A DNA stretch of 62,035 bases from Bacteroidota bacterium (GTDB lineage: Bacteria; Bacteroidota; Ignavibacteria; SZUA-365): assembly GCA_023432805.1 (NCBI GenBank), contig JAEYUG010000054.1, forward strand, positions 1 to 62,035, given 5' to 3'. Under the pieces are notes generated by a model. It saw only the letters and a program-made list of their open reading frames with translations. It did no database searches and was not told the origin of the DNA. Shown in pieces: positions 8,814-20,371 of the stretch (its first letter is position 1; each line of letters starts with the position of its first letter). Made by a program: the position numbers and the translations under genes.

Positions 8814-11800
8814 ATGAACCGTCGTCATACGATGGTCTCTGCCATGTTCCTGATGGCGCTGCCCGTCATCATGCACGCGCAGATTTCAATTTCGGCGATG
8901 AGCACCCCGTACACAGAGGACTTCGCGTCCGTCGGTACCACTGCCATCGCCACGCTGCCTGCGGGCTGGAAGGTCGACAAGAACGCAACGACCGTGCGTG
9001 CACTCGGCACCTATGTGGCTGCCGGCACCGCCACCGATCAGCGTGCCGGCAACAACATGAGCACGACCGCATCGAACGGCATCTACAACTACGGCGCCGG
9101 CGATCCCGCCACGGCAACGGATCGCGCGATCGGGTGGATGTCTTCGTCGAGCGCTACCAAGAGCGGCAACCTCTATACCTGGTACCAGAACAACACCGGT
9201 GCTGCGATTGGTGGACTGACCGTTGCGTACAATGTCGAAAAGTACCGCGGTGGTTCGAACGCAGCGGGGTTCTCGCTGATCATGTACTACTCGACCGACG
9301 GCGCAACATGGACACTCGCGCCGGCCTCGTTTACGACATCCTTCCCTGCCGATGCCTCCAACGCGGGATACACGCCAGCACCCGGATCGACGGTTCCCGT
9401 GTCTGGATCGATCACGTTCACAGCGCCCATCGCTGCAGGCAGCGACATCTATCTCGCCTGGAATTTCTCGGTGACCTCGGGCACGACGACTTCGAATGCG
9501 CAAGGACTCAGTGTCGACGATGTCAGTGTGACGGCAACACCGCCGGCCATGGTGCTTCCGACGTATGTGCAATTCTCGAACGCTACCAGCTCGTTCACTG
9601 AGAATGCAGGCAGCGTGTCGATTCCCGTCAGCATCAGCAGTCCTTCTACCACCGCAGCAACACTCGTCGAGGTCGCGCTCACCGGCGGAACCGCGAGCAA
9701 CGGCAGTGACATCCAGCCTGCGTTCGCAACGCAGACGCTCACCTTCCCCGCCGGCAGCAGCGCCGTGCAGAACGCGACGTTCACGATCTTCGACGATGCC
9801 GTGTTCGAGGGCGATGAGACCCTGATCTTCACACTGCAGAATGTATCCGGTGGCACGACAGCCTCGGCCGCAGCGCCGTCGACGCATACCGTCACGATCA
9901 TGGAGAACGACTCACCTCCGGATCCGGATGTCGTCGTCAACGAGTACTTCAATTCGAACGGCGATGTAAGCTCCTACGAGGCGATCGAGTTGATCGTGGT
10001 AAAGGACGGACTCGACATGCGCAACTGGAGCGTGGCCGATGCAACGAGCGGCGGCACATATCCCTTCGGCACCCTGACCTTCTCCTCCGATCCCCTCTGG
10101 GCGAATCTCCAGGCGGGCACGATCATCGTCATCGGCGGCACCTTCTCCGCACCGGTGATCGACACCGATGCGTCTGATGGACTGATCATCGTGCAGTCGC
10201 CTGCCAACGGACAGACCAATCAGTACTTCACAGCAGGCAGCAGCGTTCCATCGATCGCCGCTGCGAGCGACGGGGTCGCGATTCGCGACGCCCTCGGCGC
10301 CTACGTGCACGGACTCGCGCACGGAACATCGAATCAGAATACATTCCCGGCCAACCGTCGCGGATGGGTCACAGGCAGCGTGGCCAGCGGACAGAGTGTC
10401 GGCTTCACCCGCACCGGTGCGCCGATGGTGTTGCAGGACTTCAACAAGGACGCCTACGCGGCCTTTGTTCCCCTCTCGCTCGGTTTCGCCAATGACGTCG
10501 ACGGGAACCGCGCCGCTCTGCGGAGCTTCCGCAGCCGCGTCATCACGGCGAGCCGTTCGCTTGCCGGCACCTTCTTCTGGGATGTCGCCGTTGCGGCGAA
10601 TGTGACCGTGACAATGAACGGCGCTGTCAACATCGGCAATGCATTGCAGGTGCTCGCAGGAACCTTCAACGAAAATTCCCTCGGACTCTCGCTCGATGGG
10701 AATGGCAACATCCAGAACGGCACAGGCGCCGGCTCGCTGTTTGTCGGCGACGGCGCTGCGCCGAACGCCGTTCTGCAGCTGCGCACGAACCTCGGTGTAC
10801 TGAGCGGCACGCTGAACGCATCCGCGACCGACGCAACCGTGCAGTATCTTTCGACCGCCGCGCAGACCGTCGTGCCTGCCTCGTATTTCAACCTCACGCT
10901 CACAAACGGGAGTACCAGCGCCCGCAAGTCCCTCGCAGCCGCAGCCGCCGTCGGCGGTACGCTGACCATCAGCAGCGGGGCATGGCTCGAGGTTGCGAAG
11001 CCGCATGTCATCACACTTGGCGGTACGGGTACCTTTGCCAACAGCGGCCGCTTCCTCGGCAGCATCCAGACAACCCGCACCATCAGCGCACTCACAACAC
11101 CCGAGGCGTTCGGCAACATCGGACTGACGCTGACAGCCAACAGCGGCACGTTACCCGGCGCAACGACCGCAACAATGACGAGCGGCGAGTATCTGTGGGT
11201 CGGCAACCTGCCCTCCATTCTCAAGTACTACACCGTCAGCGCGGCTTCGGGCAGCGGCAACAACGCCACCCTCGTCTACAAGTACGAGACCACGGATCTG
11301 AACGGACAGACCGAGACCGGACTCACACTGCACACCTCGCCGACGGGCGTTGCATGGTCGCCGGTGACGGGAACGCTCAACACGACCGCAAAGACGATCA
11401 CCTCGACCGTGACTACCGTCAACGGCATCTGGGCATCCCATGCGAATCCCCCGCAGGGACGGCTCGTCGCAGCACCCTCGACCCTGACCTTCCAAACGGA
11501 GGCGAACTACACGCCCCTGCCAGTAGCACAGACAGTGAACGTGACGAACGCCAACACCGGTGGCTCGATTATCGAATGGAGTGCGACATCGGCCACCGTC
11601 GTCGCACCGACCTGGCTGAGCATCACCCCCGCTCCCGCGACCGGTGTGAACGCAGGCAGCTTCAGCGTGTCCGTCACACGCAACAACCTTGCTCCCGGCA
11701 GTTACGCGGGCACGATCACCATCACCGATCCTCATGCATCCAACTCACCGCTGGTGATTCCCGTCACGTACATCGTCGAAGCGCCGCGAGCGATCTGCGT

Positions 11801-13127
11801 CGGTGCAGATCCGATCATCTTCAAGGCCACATTCAAGAAAGGCACACCCTCGAAGACCGTCACCGTGCTCAACTGCGGCGGTGCCTATGGTCCCGATGTG
11901 ATCCTCTGGACCGTGACCACCAGCACCCCCTGGCTCAGCATCGCGCCCACGAGCGGGGCCGAGGGCCAGAGCTTCACCATGACGGCCGACGTATTCCAGA
12001 AGCTTCCCGGCGTGTATGTCGGCAGCATCACGCTGACCGGTGTGCATTCTGTGCGCGGCACGCCCATTTCGAATTCCCCGCTCACCATCACCGTGCGTCT
12101 GGAGATCGAGGATGGAACGATGACGGAGGGAACGGCCACCAGCCTCACCCCCGGCGTCGAGCGCACCATCCTGAACGGGCAGGGCATGAGCGTGGCACGC
12201 ATCACGCTCCACAGCGGAAGCATCTCGAGCATCACCGTGCGTGCGTATCCGGGGCAGCTGCCTCCGGGCATCGCGCGCATGCGCTACGTGAATCGCTACT
12301 ACCAGATCGATGTGGTCGGTACGAACTACAATTTCGATCTGACGATGATGTACACTGCGAACGAACTGACAACGATGATGATCACGAATCCCGCGGATCT
12401 GCGCGGCTGGCGGCAGTACCCTGCAGCCGGTGTCTGGTATGCACGGACAAGCACCTCGTCGCCGATCGACAACAGCGTGACCGTGACCGGCATCACCAAC
12501 GCCGCGGGCAACTGGGCGATGTCGGTGCCGTACTTCCCCGTGGTCATGCCGATCCGGGCACTGCAGGCGTCGTGGACCGGACTGTCGACGTCCGAGGTTG
12601 CATGGGAGTCGCCGCTTGAAACGGCCCCCTGCGGCTACATGGTCGAGCGCACGTTGCGGGGACGCAACGAGTGGTCCACCATCGGCATCGTACCGGGCAA
12701 CAGCACGAAGCGTTACAGCTACGCCGACAATGTCGACAGCCGCGAAGGCTACGAGTACCGGTTGCTGACGATCGACAACATGGGCACCGCCTATGAGAGT
12801 GCGCCGGTCGTACTCGATCCCCGCTCGACCACCGGTATCGGTTCCGCGAACAGCATCGACGGATTCAGCCTCTCGCAGAGCATGCCGCATCCCGTCACAC
12901 GTGGATCCCAGTCCTTCGTACAGATGACCCTCCCTGCCACCACGCATGCGGTGGTGACACTTCATGACGTGCTCGGCCGCGCGGTCCGCACTCTTGCCGA
13001 CGGACAGTTCGATGCAGGGACGCACACGCTGCTGATCGATGCCCGCGATCTCGCTCCCGGTTCCTACATCTGCACGATGTCGGCCGGTGGCCGCACACAG
13101 ACGCGATCGATCGTGATCGCGCGGTAG
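8814..13127 (+). CDS. Large multidomain T9SS-secreted protein
   Basis: A 1437-residue surface or extracellular protein. Order: a signal peptide (about 1-22, ending MHAQ), a jelly-roll-like region to about 245, a Calx-beta domain (about 249-367, with the ENAGSVSIPV and FEGDETLIFTL patterns), a lamin-tail-like domain starting VVVNEYFN (about 370-530), beta-rich linker, two BACON-like domains (about 882-985 and 992-1102, each with a TWLSI or PWLSI core), an Ig-like stretch, and a T9SS C-terminal domain (about 1350-1437: DVLGRAVRTL, LAPGSYICTM, final IVIAR). The frame is open upstream of 8814, but this ATG directly precedes the signal peptide. A TACTTTTG element at 8743-8750 resembles the Bacteroidota -7 box. 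Function is probably adhesive or structural; no enzyme domain is seen. Confidence 0.85.
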   Translation: MNRRHTMVSAMFLMALPVIMHAQISISAMSTPYTEDFASVGTTAIATLPAGWKVDKNATTVRALGTYVAAGTATDQRAGNNMSTTASNGIYNYGAGDPATATDRAIGWMSSSSATKSGNLYTWYQNNTGAAIGGLTVAYNVEKYRGGSNAAGFSLIMYYSTDGATWTLAPASFTTSFPADASNAGYTPAPGSTVPVSGSITFTAPIAAGSDIYLAWNFSVTSGTTTSNAQGLSVDDVSVTATPPAMVLPTYVQFSNATSSFTENAGSVSIPVSISSPSTTAATLVEVALTGGTASNGSDIQPAFATQTLTFPAGSSAVQNATFTIFDDAVFEGDETLIFTLQNVSGGTTASAAAPSTHTVTIMENDSPPDPDVVVNEYFNSNGDVSSYEAIELIVVKDGLDMRNWSVADATSGGTYPFGTLTFSSDPLWANLQAGTIIVIGGTFSAPVIDTDASDGLIIVQSPANGQTNQYFTAGSSVPSIAAASDGVAIRDALGAYVHGLAHGTSNQNTFPANRRGWVTGSVASGQSVGFTRTGAPMVLQDFNKDAYAAFVPLSLGFANDVDGNRAALRSFRSRVITASRSLAGTFFWDVAVAANVTVTMNGAVNIGNALQVLAGTFNENSLGLSLDGNGNIQNGTGAGSLFVGDGAAPNAVLQLRTNLGVLSGTLNASATDATVQYLSTAAQTVVPASYFNLTLTNGSTSARKSLAAAAAVGGTLTISSGAWLEVAKPHVITLGGTGTFANSGRFLGSIQTTRTISALTTPEAFGNIGLTLTANSGTLPGATTATMTSGEYLWVGNLPSILKYYTVSAASGSGNNATLVYKYETTDLNGQTETGLTLHTSPTGVAWSPVTGTLNTTAKTITSTVTTVNGIWASHANPPQGRLVAAPSTLTFQTEANYTPLPVAQTVNVTNANTGGSIIEWSATSATVVAPTWLSITPAPATGVNAGSFSVSVTRNNLAPGSYAGTITITDPHASNSPLVIPVTYIVEAPRAICVGADPIIFKATFKKGTPSKTVTVLNCGGAYGPDVILWTVTTSTPWLSIAPTSGAEGQSFTMTADVFQKLPGVYVGSITLTGVHSVRGTPISNSPLTITVRLEIEDGTMTEGTATSLTPGVERTILNGQGMSVARITLHSGSISSITVRAYPGQLPPGIARMRYVNRYYQIDVVGTNYNFDLTMMYTANELTTMMITNPADLRGWRQYPAAGVWYARTSTSSPIDNSVTVTGITNAAGNWAMSVPYFPVVMPIRALQASWTGLSTSEVAWESPLETAPCGYMVERTLRGRNEWSTIGIVPGNSTKRYSYADNVDSREGYEYRLLTIDNMGTAYESAPVVLDPRSTTGIGSANSIDGFSLSQSMPHPVTRGSQSFVQMTLPATTHAVVTLHDVLGRAVRTLADGQFDAGTHTLLIDARDLAPGSYICTMSAGGRTQTRSIVIAR

Positions 13128-13195
13128 ATTTCCCCAACGCACCGCCGATGTGTTCTTCGGTTTGTGAAGATCACGGCTGGCGGTGCGGTCTGATG

Positions 13196-13232
13196 AAGGA
13201 GGCGACCCTTGCGGGCCGCCTCCTTTTTTTTT
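13196..13232 (+). terminator. Strong Rho-independent terminator
   Basis: AAGGAGGC (13196-13203) pairs with GCCTCCTT (13218-13225), with extra CCC/GGG pairing inside, and runs straight into nine T residues (13224-13232). It ends the transcript of the large secreted protein. Confidence 0.92.
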
Positions 13233-13402
13233 CGCGTTCCACGCTGGGATCAGCGACAGCGGTGGCTTCCAATTTGGTGTCGAGTTTCGTACCTTTTGAG
13301 GTTGTAATCAGATTCACGATATCTGCATTCCCCTTTGCGTGGAACCCTTCCGACGGATTCCCTCACTCACTCATATACCCGCACCATTTTTCGGAGACAT
13401 TC

Positions 13403-14647
<1,245 letters not shown>

Positions 14648-14667
14648 GACGCGCAAGGAGCAGCAGC

Positions 14668-15786
14668 ATGTATCTGACGCATCAAGGACGCCACACCAGG
14701 CAGGCACATGTCGGCCTGCCCGAAGGTACGTACGAAGAAGAACACGGAAGGCAGGGCTTTTTCGGTCCCGTCTCGCATCTCTACCGACTGCATCCGCCGA
14801 CGGGGTGGTCCGGGTTCGAAGGCACGCTGCTGCCCCACGCATTCGATTTCAATCAAGCGGATCCCTCGGACGGTCGGGACGAGCGCGGCATGCGGATTCG
14901 TCTTCTGTACAACGACGACATCGCCGTGCACGTCTCGCGCCGCGCCGCGGCGATGCCGTACTACTTCCGCAACGCAGACGGCGACGAAGTCCACTTCGTG
15001 CATCAGGGCACAGGAACCATCGAGACAGACTTCGGCGTACTCGCCTACGAGCCGGGAGACTATATCCTCATTCCCCGTTGCACCACGTATCGCGTGCATC
15101 CCGACTCAACCGACACCTTCTTCCTCATCATCGAGGCATTCAGCGAAGTTCGTCCCCCGAACATGCAGGAAAAAGGACTCGTCGGGCAGCACGCCCTCTT
15201 CGATCCTTCCGCCATCACGATCGCGCAGCTTCCTGACAGCTACGAAGAACGTGCCGGTGTCAGGCATGAAATCCGCATCCAGCGCGATGGCGTCCTCTCG
15301 TCCGTTTTCTACCCGTACAATCCCCTCGATGCCGCAGGGTGGAAGGGCGACCTCTACGTCTGGAAGATCAACGTGCGTGACATCCGCCCCATCATGAGCC
15401 ACCGCGTGCATCTTCCCCCACCGGCGCACACGACCTTCCTCATGCAGAACGCTGTCATCTGCACCTTCTTACCTCGTCCCCTCGAGGAGGATGCCGACGC
15501 CCTGCGCGTACCCTTCTACCATCGCAACAGCGACTACGACGAAGTGCTGTTCTACCATGCAGGCGACTTTTTCAGCCGTGACAACATCAAGCCGGGCATG
15601 GTCACCCTGCATCCGACCGGACTCCATCACGGTCCCCATCCGAAAGCCATGGCCAACCAGCACTCGCTTACCCGCACCAACGAGATCGCTGTCATGATCG
15701 ACACATACAGGACACTCCACATCGCACCCGAGGCGGAGTCGGTCGAGTGGAAGGACTATTGGAAAAGCTGGATGCCGAAGGAATGA
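14668..15786 (+). CDS. hmgA: Homogentisate 1,2-dioxygenase-like enzyme
   Basis: A 372-residue cupin-fold protein of the homogentisate dioxygenase family, which opens the aromatic ring of homogentisate during tyrosine/phenylalanine breakdown. The iron site is visible: PFYHRNSDYDE gives His285 and Glu292, and LHPTGLHHGPHP gives His residues at 315, 320 and 321. There is one extra residue between the His and Glu compared with the human enzyme (HRN...E), and the chain is shorter than the roughly 440-residue proteobacterial/eukaryotic forms, so substrate identity is probable, not certain. AAGGAG precedes the ATG, and it follows icd by 20 nt, so co-transcription is likely. Confidence 0.8.
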   Translation: MYLTHQGRHTRQAHVGLPEGTYEEEHGRQGFFGPVSHLYRLHPPTGWSGFEGTLLPHAFDFNQADPSDGRDERGMRIRLLYNDDIAVHVSRRAAAMPYYFRNADGDEVHFVHQGTGTIETDFGVLAYEPGDYILIPRCTTYRVHPDSTDTFFLIIEAFSEVRPPNMQEKGLVGQHALFDPSAITIAQLPDSYEERAGVRHEIRIQRDGVLSSVFYPYNPLDAAGWKGDLYVWKINVRDIRPIMSHRVHLPPPAHTTFLMQNAVICTFLPRPLEEDADALRVPFYHRNSDYDEVLFYHAGDFFSRDNIKPGMVTLHPTGLHHGPHPKAMANQHSLTRTNEIAVMIDTYRTLHIAPEAESVEWKDYWKSWMPKE

Positions 15787-15793
15787 GGCCTAA

Positions 15794-15806
15794 GGGGGAA
15801 GCCCCC
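15794..15806. terminator. Short GC hairpin between convergent genes
   Basis: GGGGG-AAG-CCCCC lies between the stops of the dioxygenase gene (plus) and ricT (minus). No U-run follows on either strand, so its role as a terminator is only suggested by position. Confidence 0.35.
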
Positions 15807-15817
15807 GCAGCTCACAA

Positions 15818-16909
15818 TTAGCTGGATGTCTTTTCGGGAATGAACGCGCGCACCTGATCGAGCGTCATGCGATCCCACCCTTCACCCTTCTGGTAGTGCA
15901 CGTAGATCGCATCCTGGAAGATGTCGATCTTCTCGATGCGGGCCGGACCCTTCGGCGTCTGAAACGTGTACTCGAGGGGCGGGAATTTCCGTAGCAGCTC
16001 TTCGTAGACCTGCATCTCGTAGGCGAGGCAGCATTTGAGACGCCCGCACTGTCCGGCGAGCTTGAAGGGATTCAGCGCAAGATTCTGCAGCCGAGCCATG
16101 TCCGTCGAGATCGGTTCAAAGTTCTCGAGCCACGAATTGCAGCAGAGTTCGCGGCCACATACACCATATCCGCCCATGCGGCGGGCTTCGTCGCGCGGAC
16201 CGATCTGCCGTAGCTCGATGCGTGTACGATATTCCGCAGCGAGCTCGCGCACGAGTTCTCGGAAATCCACCCGACCATCGGCCGTGAAGTAAAACGTGAT
16301 GCGGTTGCGATCGTATTGGAACTCCACATCCACAAGCTTCATCGGCAGCCCCAGCTTGTGAATCTTTTCGAGACAGATCGTGAAGGCCGTATGTTCCTGC
16401 TCGCGGTGATAGGTCAGGATGCGCAGATCCTGCTCCTCAGCCAGACGAATCACCTTCTTCGGAGACTCTTCACAGGGACGCAGCCGCATGCGCGTCTTCA
16501 AGTAGGCATCATGTCCGGTGCAACCGACCAAACCCAGATCCATGCCCTTCTCCGCCTCGACGAGCACCCATGTGTCCCGTTCGAGCGAGGTGGCGAGCGC
16601 ATTGATGTAATACCCGCGGCGTTCGCCCTTGAACACCACTTCCGTATAGGGTGAGGAATCCACACCATCCGGTTCGATGGTCTCGTGACAGCATCCCGTC
16701 CCATCGTACATCTGATCGGGACGCTCGGGTGGCATGGCCTCCTCCCCGTGCTCGTCACTTGCGAAGACGAGCACTGCATCATCGAGGGTCGCGACTTCTG
16801 CAGGAACCTGACGATTCAGATTTTCAAAGGGATCCGTCATGCCCTCGGGCATGGTGGGAGCGGGACCTGCGGATGGATTATGTGTATGGGGATGCGGCGG
16901 TTGGGTCAT
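15818..16909 (-). CDS. ricT: PSP1-domain protein, RicT (YaaT)-like
   Basis: A 363-residue protein whose central part is the PSP1 domain. It carries the Cys motifs of RicT: CGRELCCNSW and CGRLKCCLAYE. In Bacillus subtilis the Ric proteins carry Fe-S clusters and act with RNase Y in RNA processing. Other landmarks are CTGHDAYLKTRMRLRP and YFTADGRVDFRELVRELA. The first 60 or so residues are Pro-rich and non-conserved. Its ATG overlaps the holB stop by one base (TGATG), indicating translational coupling. A yaaT gene next to holB is also the B. subtilis arrangement. Confidence 0.88.
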   Translation of the reverse strand: MTQPPHPHTHNPSAGPAPTMPEGMTDPFENLNRQVPAEVATLDDAVLVFASDEHGEEAMPPERPDQMYDGTGCCHETIEPDGVDSSPYTEVVFKGERRGYYINALATSLERDTWVLVEAEKGMDLGLVGCTGHDAYLKTRMRLRPCEESPKKVIRLAEEQDLRILTYHREQEHTAFTICLEKIHKLGLPMKLVDVEFQYDRNRITFYFTADGRVDFRELVRELAAEYRTRIELRQIGPRDEARRMGGYGVCGRELCCNSWLENFEPISTDMARLQNLALNPFKLAGQCGRLKCCLAYEMQVYEELLRKFPPLEYTFQTPKGPARIEKIDIFQDAIYVHYQKGEGWDRMTLDQVRAFIPEKTSS

Positions 16910-18021
16910 CAGGGCCTCGGATGGATCGCACGGCGGAGACGCTGCGCAAGAACGATGAGGAGTGTCGTAACATGCACATTTTTCTGTAGCCTATCAATGA
17001 CATCTTCAATCGCATCGATGGCTTCCGCAGCGTCGGTTCCGGTGTAATGCTGGGCGAATTTGACGATGCTCTCCTCCAGATCCGTATTGATGATTCCCTC
17101 CCTGTGCCCCACCTGCACGGCCAGCACATCACGAAACCATCCTTCCAATCCAGCCAGAAACGTGAGCAGCGCTCTGCGGTCATCGCGTGCTCCGAATTTC
17201 GAGATCTTCTGCATGAGCTCGACGGGATCATTGCGAACGACCGCCACCAGAAACATGCGAAGTTCGGCCCGATCGATCAGAGCCGTGTCCGTGGCCAGCT
17301 CGAGCGCGAGCCGATAGTTGCCCGCAGACAATCGTGCGGCGACTGGGATGCGTGCGGGATCGGCATCGGGCACTTGCTGCAGAGCCGCCTCGATGTCCGT
17401 GGCGGTCAAGGGATCGAACCGGACCTGCTGGCAACGCGACACGATCGTCGGAAGCAACGCATCGCGTTTTGCCGTGCTGAGCACGAGCAGCAGATCTCCT
17501 GTTGGCTCCTCCAGCGTCTTGAGCAGCGCATTGGCCGCATTCGTGTTCATGCGATCAGCTTCACAGATCAGCACGACCGTGCGTCCTCCCCCTCCTGCCC
17601 TGAACGCCGATGCGTGACGGATGTCGCGGATGCTGCTGATCTTGATGCCCTGCGCCTTCGCCATGGCGATGCGGTGATAAGGATTCGCAGCCTTCAGCTC
17701 GATCTGTTCACGGTATTCGGCGAGTTCATCCTCCTTGAACTTGTCGATCGCCGTGCTCTCGTCCTCCTTCGACGGCATGGGAAACACGAGGTGGAAACGC
17801 GGATGCTGCAGCGTGCGCATGCGCACGCAGCTTTCGCACGCGCCGCAGGCCTCCCATGTGCCTCGCTCGCAGTTGAGCGCGCGCGCCAGTTCGATGGCAA
17901 CCGCCTCCTTGCCGCTGCCTTCGGGACCGTACAACAGCAGGGCATGCGGCAGGCGGCCGCGTTCGAAGAGCGTCTTGAGCAGTGCCAGCACGCGCTGCTG
18001 GCCGACGATGTCAGAAAGCAT
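16909..18021 (-). CDS. holB: DNA polymerase III delta-prime-like clamp-loader subunit
   Basis: A 370-residue AAA+ protein of the delta-prime/gamma family, part of the clamp loader that places the beta ring on DNA. It shows a P-loop (GPEGSGKE), a zinc-module-like CGACESC, ANALLKTLEEP, and the SRC motif (IVSRCQQVRF). The P-loop sequence suggests possible ATP binding, whereas classical E. coli delta-prime has lost it. The start chosen is MLSDIVGQ at 18021, since the frame's 38 upstream codons lie inside the bamA-like gene and resemble nothing. The two genes then overlap by 11 nt. Confidence 0.88.
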   Translation of the reverse strand: MLSDIVGQQRVLALLKTLFERGRLPHALLLYGPEGSGKEAVAIELARALNCERGTWEACGACESCVRMRTLQHPRFHLVFPMPSKEDESTAIDKFKEDELAEYREQIELKAANPYHRIAMAKAQGIKISSIRDIRHASAFRAGGGGRTVVLICEADRMNTNAANALLKTLEEPTGDLLLVLSTAKRDALLPTIVSRCQQVRFDPLTATDIEAALQQVPDADPARIPVAARLSAGNYRLALELATDTALIDRAELRMFLVAVVRNDPVELMQKISKFGARDDRRALLTFLAGLEGWFRDVLAVQVGHREGIINTDLEESIVKFAQHYTGTDAAEAIDAIEDVIDRLQKNVHVTTLLIVLAQRLRRAIHPRP

Positions 18022-20125
18022 GGCCGATACCGAAATGGAAGGCGCCCTTGGCGAGAATGTCGCGCACGAAACTGCGTGCTGTGAACCAGCGATCGGCCTC
18101 GATCGTGGGATCGTAGGCGCGCATCCCGTAATCAAGGCGGATGGGACCGAAGAAGGTAAGATAGCGGATCCCCAGGCCGAACGCCACTGCAGCTTCGGTC
18201 AGCCGCAACGAGCCGGGGGAATCCCAGATGTTGCCGGCATCCGCGAAGAGGACCAGCCAGACCTTGTTCGGCTCGAGGGCGAGCCACTGCTTCCATTCGG
18301 GGAAGAGCTGCCAGCGATATTCCACGCTGGCTTCCGCAATGGCGTTGTTGCCGAACCCCGCTGCCTGTTCCCCGTCGATCGAGAGCTTGCGCGACCCCCA
18401 TCCCCGCACACTTGTGCTGCCGCCCGCATAGTAGCGGCGGTTGAATGGAACGGGGATGTTGTTGCGCAGTGATTCACCGTAGCGGAAGATCAGGCCGGCC
18501 ATCACCTTTGCCGCAAGTATTGCTGATCGATTGCGCGAAACATCGCTGAAGTACTTGACCATGCCCTCGGTCTTCACGTACTCGGTGCTCTGCCGACCTG
18601 CGAAGAGTCCGGGGAAGGTGCTCTTCAGGATCCCCGCCTCTTCAACGAGCCCACGCAGGTAGAGTCCCGACGTGGGGTTGAAGAAGTCGTTGGTCTGATC
18701 GCGTTCGAGACCGACGGTGAGTATCGAATTTCGATAGTTGATCCCGGTGGTGTCGTAGATTGCGAAGACGCTGTTTGCGGGCGGCTTGCCGATGTCGGAG
18801 TAGTTGGTCTGCTCGAGCGTCCAATCCACATATCCCTGCACGCGCTCGGTGAAGCGGCGTCGCACGCCGATCATGTTCTGCTGCAGATCGCCGCCATAGA
18901 CGCCGCGCTCACGTGCGAGAATATATGCAGTGGAGATGTAGGCACTGTTGTCGTTGTCGATGAAGTACGGTTGTTCGAGCCGCAGCTGTGCAGAGATCTG
19001 GAATCCCTCCCCGGGACGCGGCATGCGGAAGAGTGCATCGACACGGGCGCTGAAGGTCTGTGCACCTCCGAACACATTGCGGAACTGGTATGCGACTTCC
19101 GCACCGGCATTGAGGCGGCTGAACTGGTTGTTGATGAGCAACGCGGGTGCGAGTTCGTGCCGGAGCTTTTCTGCAAGCACGATGGTGATGGGCACGGTAC
19201 GCTGTGTCGTGTCTGCGATCGCGGGAATCTCCGCCTGTACCTGCACGATGGAGAAGATGCCAAGGCGGTTCAGATTCGCCTCCGCCCTGTCGCGGGCTCG
19301 CACCGAGTACACATCTCCGGTGCTGAAATCGAGTCGATCGAACACGATGCGTCTGGCCAGATTGAGCGGCGGGTCCACCACCGAATCACGGATCACACCG
19401 ACATGCAGTCGGGTGCCGAAAATGAAAGGCAAGCGGATGAGCAGGTTGTTGTTCGAAAGTTTCCGTTCCACCACCACGCTGTCGCTCATCGCTCGGGGAT
19501 AGCCCTCGTTGCGGAGGATGTCGAGAACGCGTTCGCGCTCTGCAGCCAGATCCTGTGCATTGTAGCGTCGCCCCTTGACGAGGAGCTGATTCGAGAAGAC
19601 TTTGGCGTGAACATCGGCAGGAAGCGCGAAAGACAACCGGTACTGAATCGAATCGATCTGCGAAGCGGGCCCTTCTTCGACGATGAAACGGATTGCGGCG
19701 CTGTGATCCGCCGTGTCGATGGTGTACTGTCCGTCGATTCGTGCGCTGAAAAACCCATGATTGCGATAATGGCGTGTGAGGACGTCCACATCGCGAGTGA
19801 ACATGTCGAAATCGAAGTAGCGGGGTTCGGCCGCGAATGGGAATTTCTCGCTGATAGCATAGAGGAAGGTGGCCAGCCCTCCCGGAGACTCCCTGGTCTC
19901 GAGCAGCTCGATCAGCGACTTCTCCTCAAGGGAAAGCTCGCCCTCGATGCTGACCGATGCAATGAGCAGTGAATCCATGATGACGGGACGCGGCATCTGC
20001 GCCTGAGCGGGCACGCAGAGCCCAACGATGGCGACGAACACGATGGAGCAAACAGCACACAGCCCACCGGGAGTCCGTTGGGCTGTGCGGTTGTCCATGA
20101 ACGTCACGGACGACGGAGGCTGCAT
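18011..20125 (-). CDS. Omp85 (BamA/TamA-family) outer-membrane protein
   Basis: A protein of about 704 residues with a signal peptide (hydrophobic SIVFVAIVGLCVP, then AQAQ), POTRA-like repeats over roughly 50-330 (LTRHYRNHGFFSARIDGQY, RVLDILRNEGYPRA), and a C-terminal 16-strand barrel. The barrel contains the Omp85 signature GGSTSVRGWG and GPIRLDYGMRAYDP. Such proteins insert barrel proteins into the outer membrane or translocate polypeptides. A second BamA elsewhere cannot be excluded, so no gene symbol is given. The frame opens at a TTG at 20134; ATG codons at 20125 and 20098 (MDNRTAQR) are the better candidates, and none has a clear ribosome site. Confidence 0.85.
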   Translation of the reverse strand: MQPPSSVTFMDNRTAQRTPGGLCAVCSIVFVAIVGLCVPAQAQMPRPVIMDSLLIASVSIEGELSLEEKSLIELLETRESPGGLATFLYAISEKFPFAAEPRYFDFDMFTRDVDVLTRHYRNHGFFSARIDGQYTIDTADHSAAIRFIVEEGPASQIDSIQYRLSFALPADVHAKVFSNQLLVKGRRYNAQDLAAERERVLDILRNEGYPRAMSDSVVVERKLSNNNLLIRLPFIFGTRLHVGVIRDSVVDPPLNLARRIVFDRLDFSTGDVYSVRARDRAEANLNRLGIFSIVQVQAEIPAIADTTQRTVPITIVLAEKLRHELAPALLINNQFSRLNAGAEVAYQFRNVFGGAQTFSARVDALFRMPRPGEGFQISAQLRLEQPYFIDNDNSAYISTAYILARERGVYGGDLQQNMIGVRRRFTERVQGYVDWTLEQTNYSDIGKPPANSVFAIYDTTGINYRNSILTVGLERDQTNDFFNPTSGLYLRGLVEEAGILKSTFPGLFAGRQSTEYVKTEGMVKYFSDVSRNRSAILAAKVMAGLIFRYGESLRNNIPVPFNRRYYAGGSTSVRGWGSRKLSIDGEQAAGFGNNAIAEASVEYRWQLFPEWKQWLALEPNKVWLVLFADAGNIWDSPGSLRLTEAAVAFGLGIRYLTFFGPIRLDYGMRAYDPTIEADRWFTARSFVRDILAKGAFHFGIGHAF

Positions 20126-20143
20126 CGGGAACAATGGAAACGC

Positions 20144-20371
20144 CTAGTAGTCGTTTTCCTCATCTCCGTAGTAGTAGTCTTCGTCGACCGGGAAATCCGT
20201 CCAGATATCTTCGATGGATTCGTATGTTTCATCCGGGTCTTCGAGCTCCTGCAGGTTCTCGATCACCTGGATGGGGGCGCCGATCCTGGTGGCGTAGTCG
20301 ATGAGTTCATCACGCGTAGCCGGCCAGGGGGCGTCATCGAGCCAGGAAGCGAGTTCCATGGTCCAGATCAT
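20144..20371 (-). CDS. DUF2795 small acidic protein
   Basis: A 75-residue acidic protein matching the DUF2795 pattern: WLDDAPWPATRDELIDYA, then GAPIQVIENLQEL, DETYESIEDIW and an Asp/Glu/Tyr-rich tail. No function is established. AGGAG lies 9 nt before the ATG, the best ribosome site in this cluster, and a near-consensus promoter is 70 nt upstream. It leads the operon with the Omp85 gene (18 nt gap from the ATG chosen there), holB and ricT. Confidence 0.85.
   Translation of the reverse strand: MIWTMELASWLDDAPWPATRDELIDYATRIGAPIQVIENLQELEDPDETYESIEDIWTDFPVDEDYYYGDEENDY

Noticed and set aside
14815..14830. GGTTCGA as a tRNA T-loop
   Set aside because: It lies inside the homogentisate dioxygenase-like gene and has no flanking cloverleaf.
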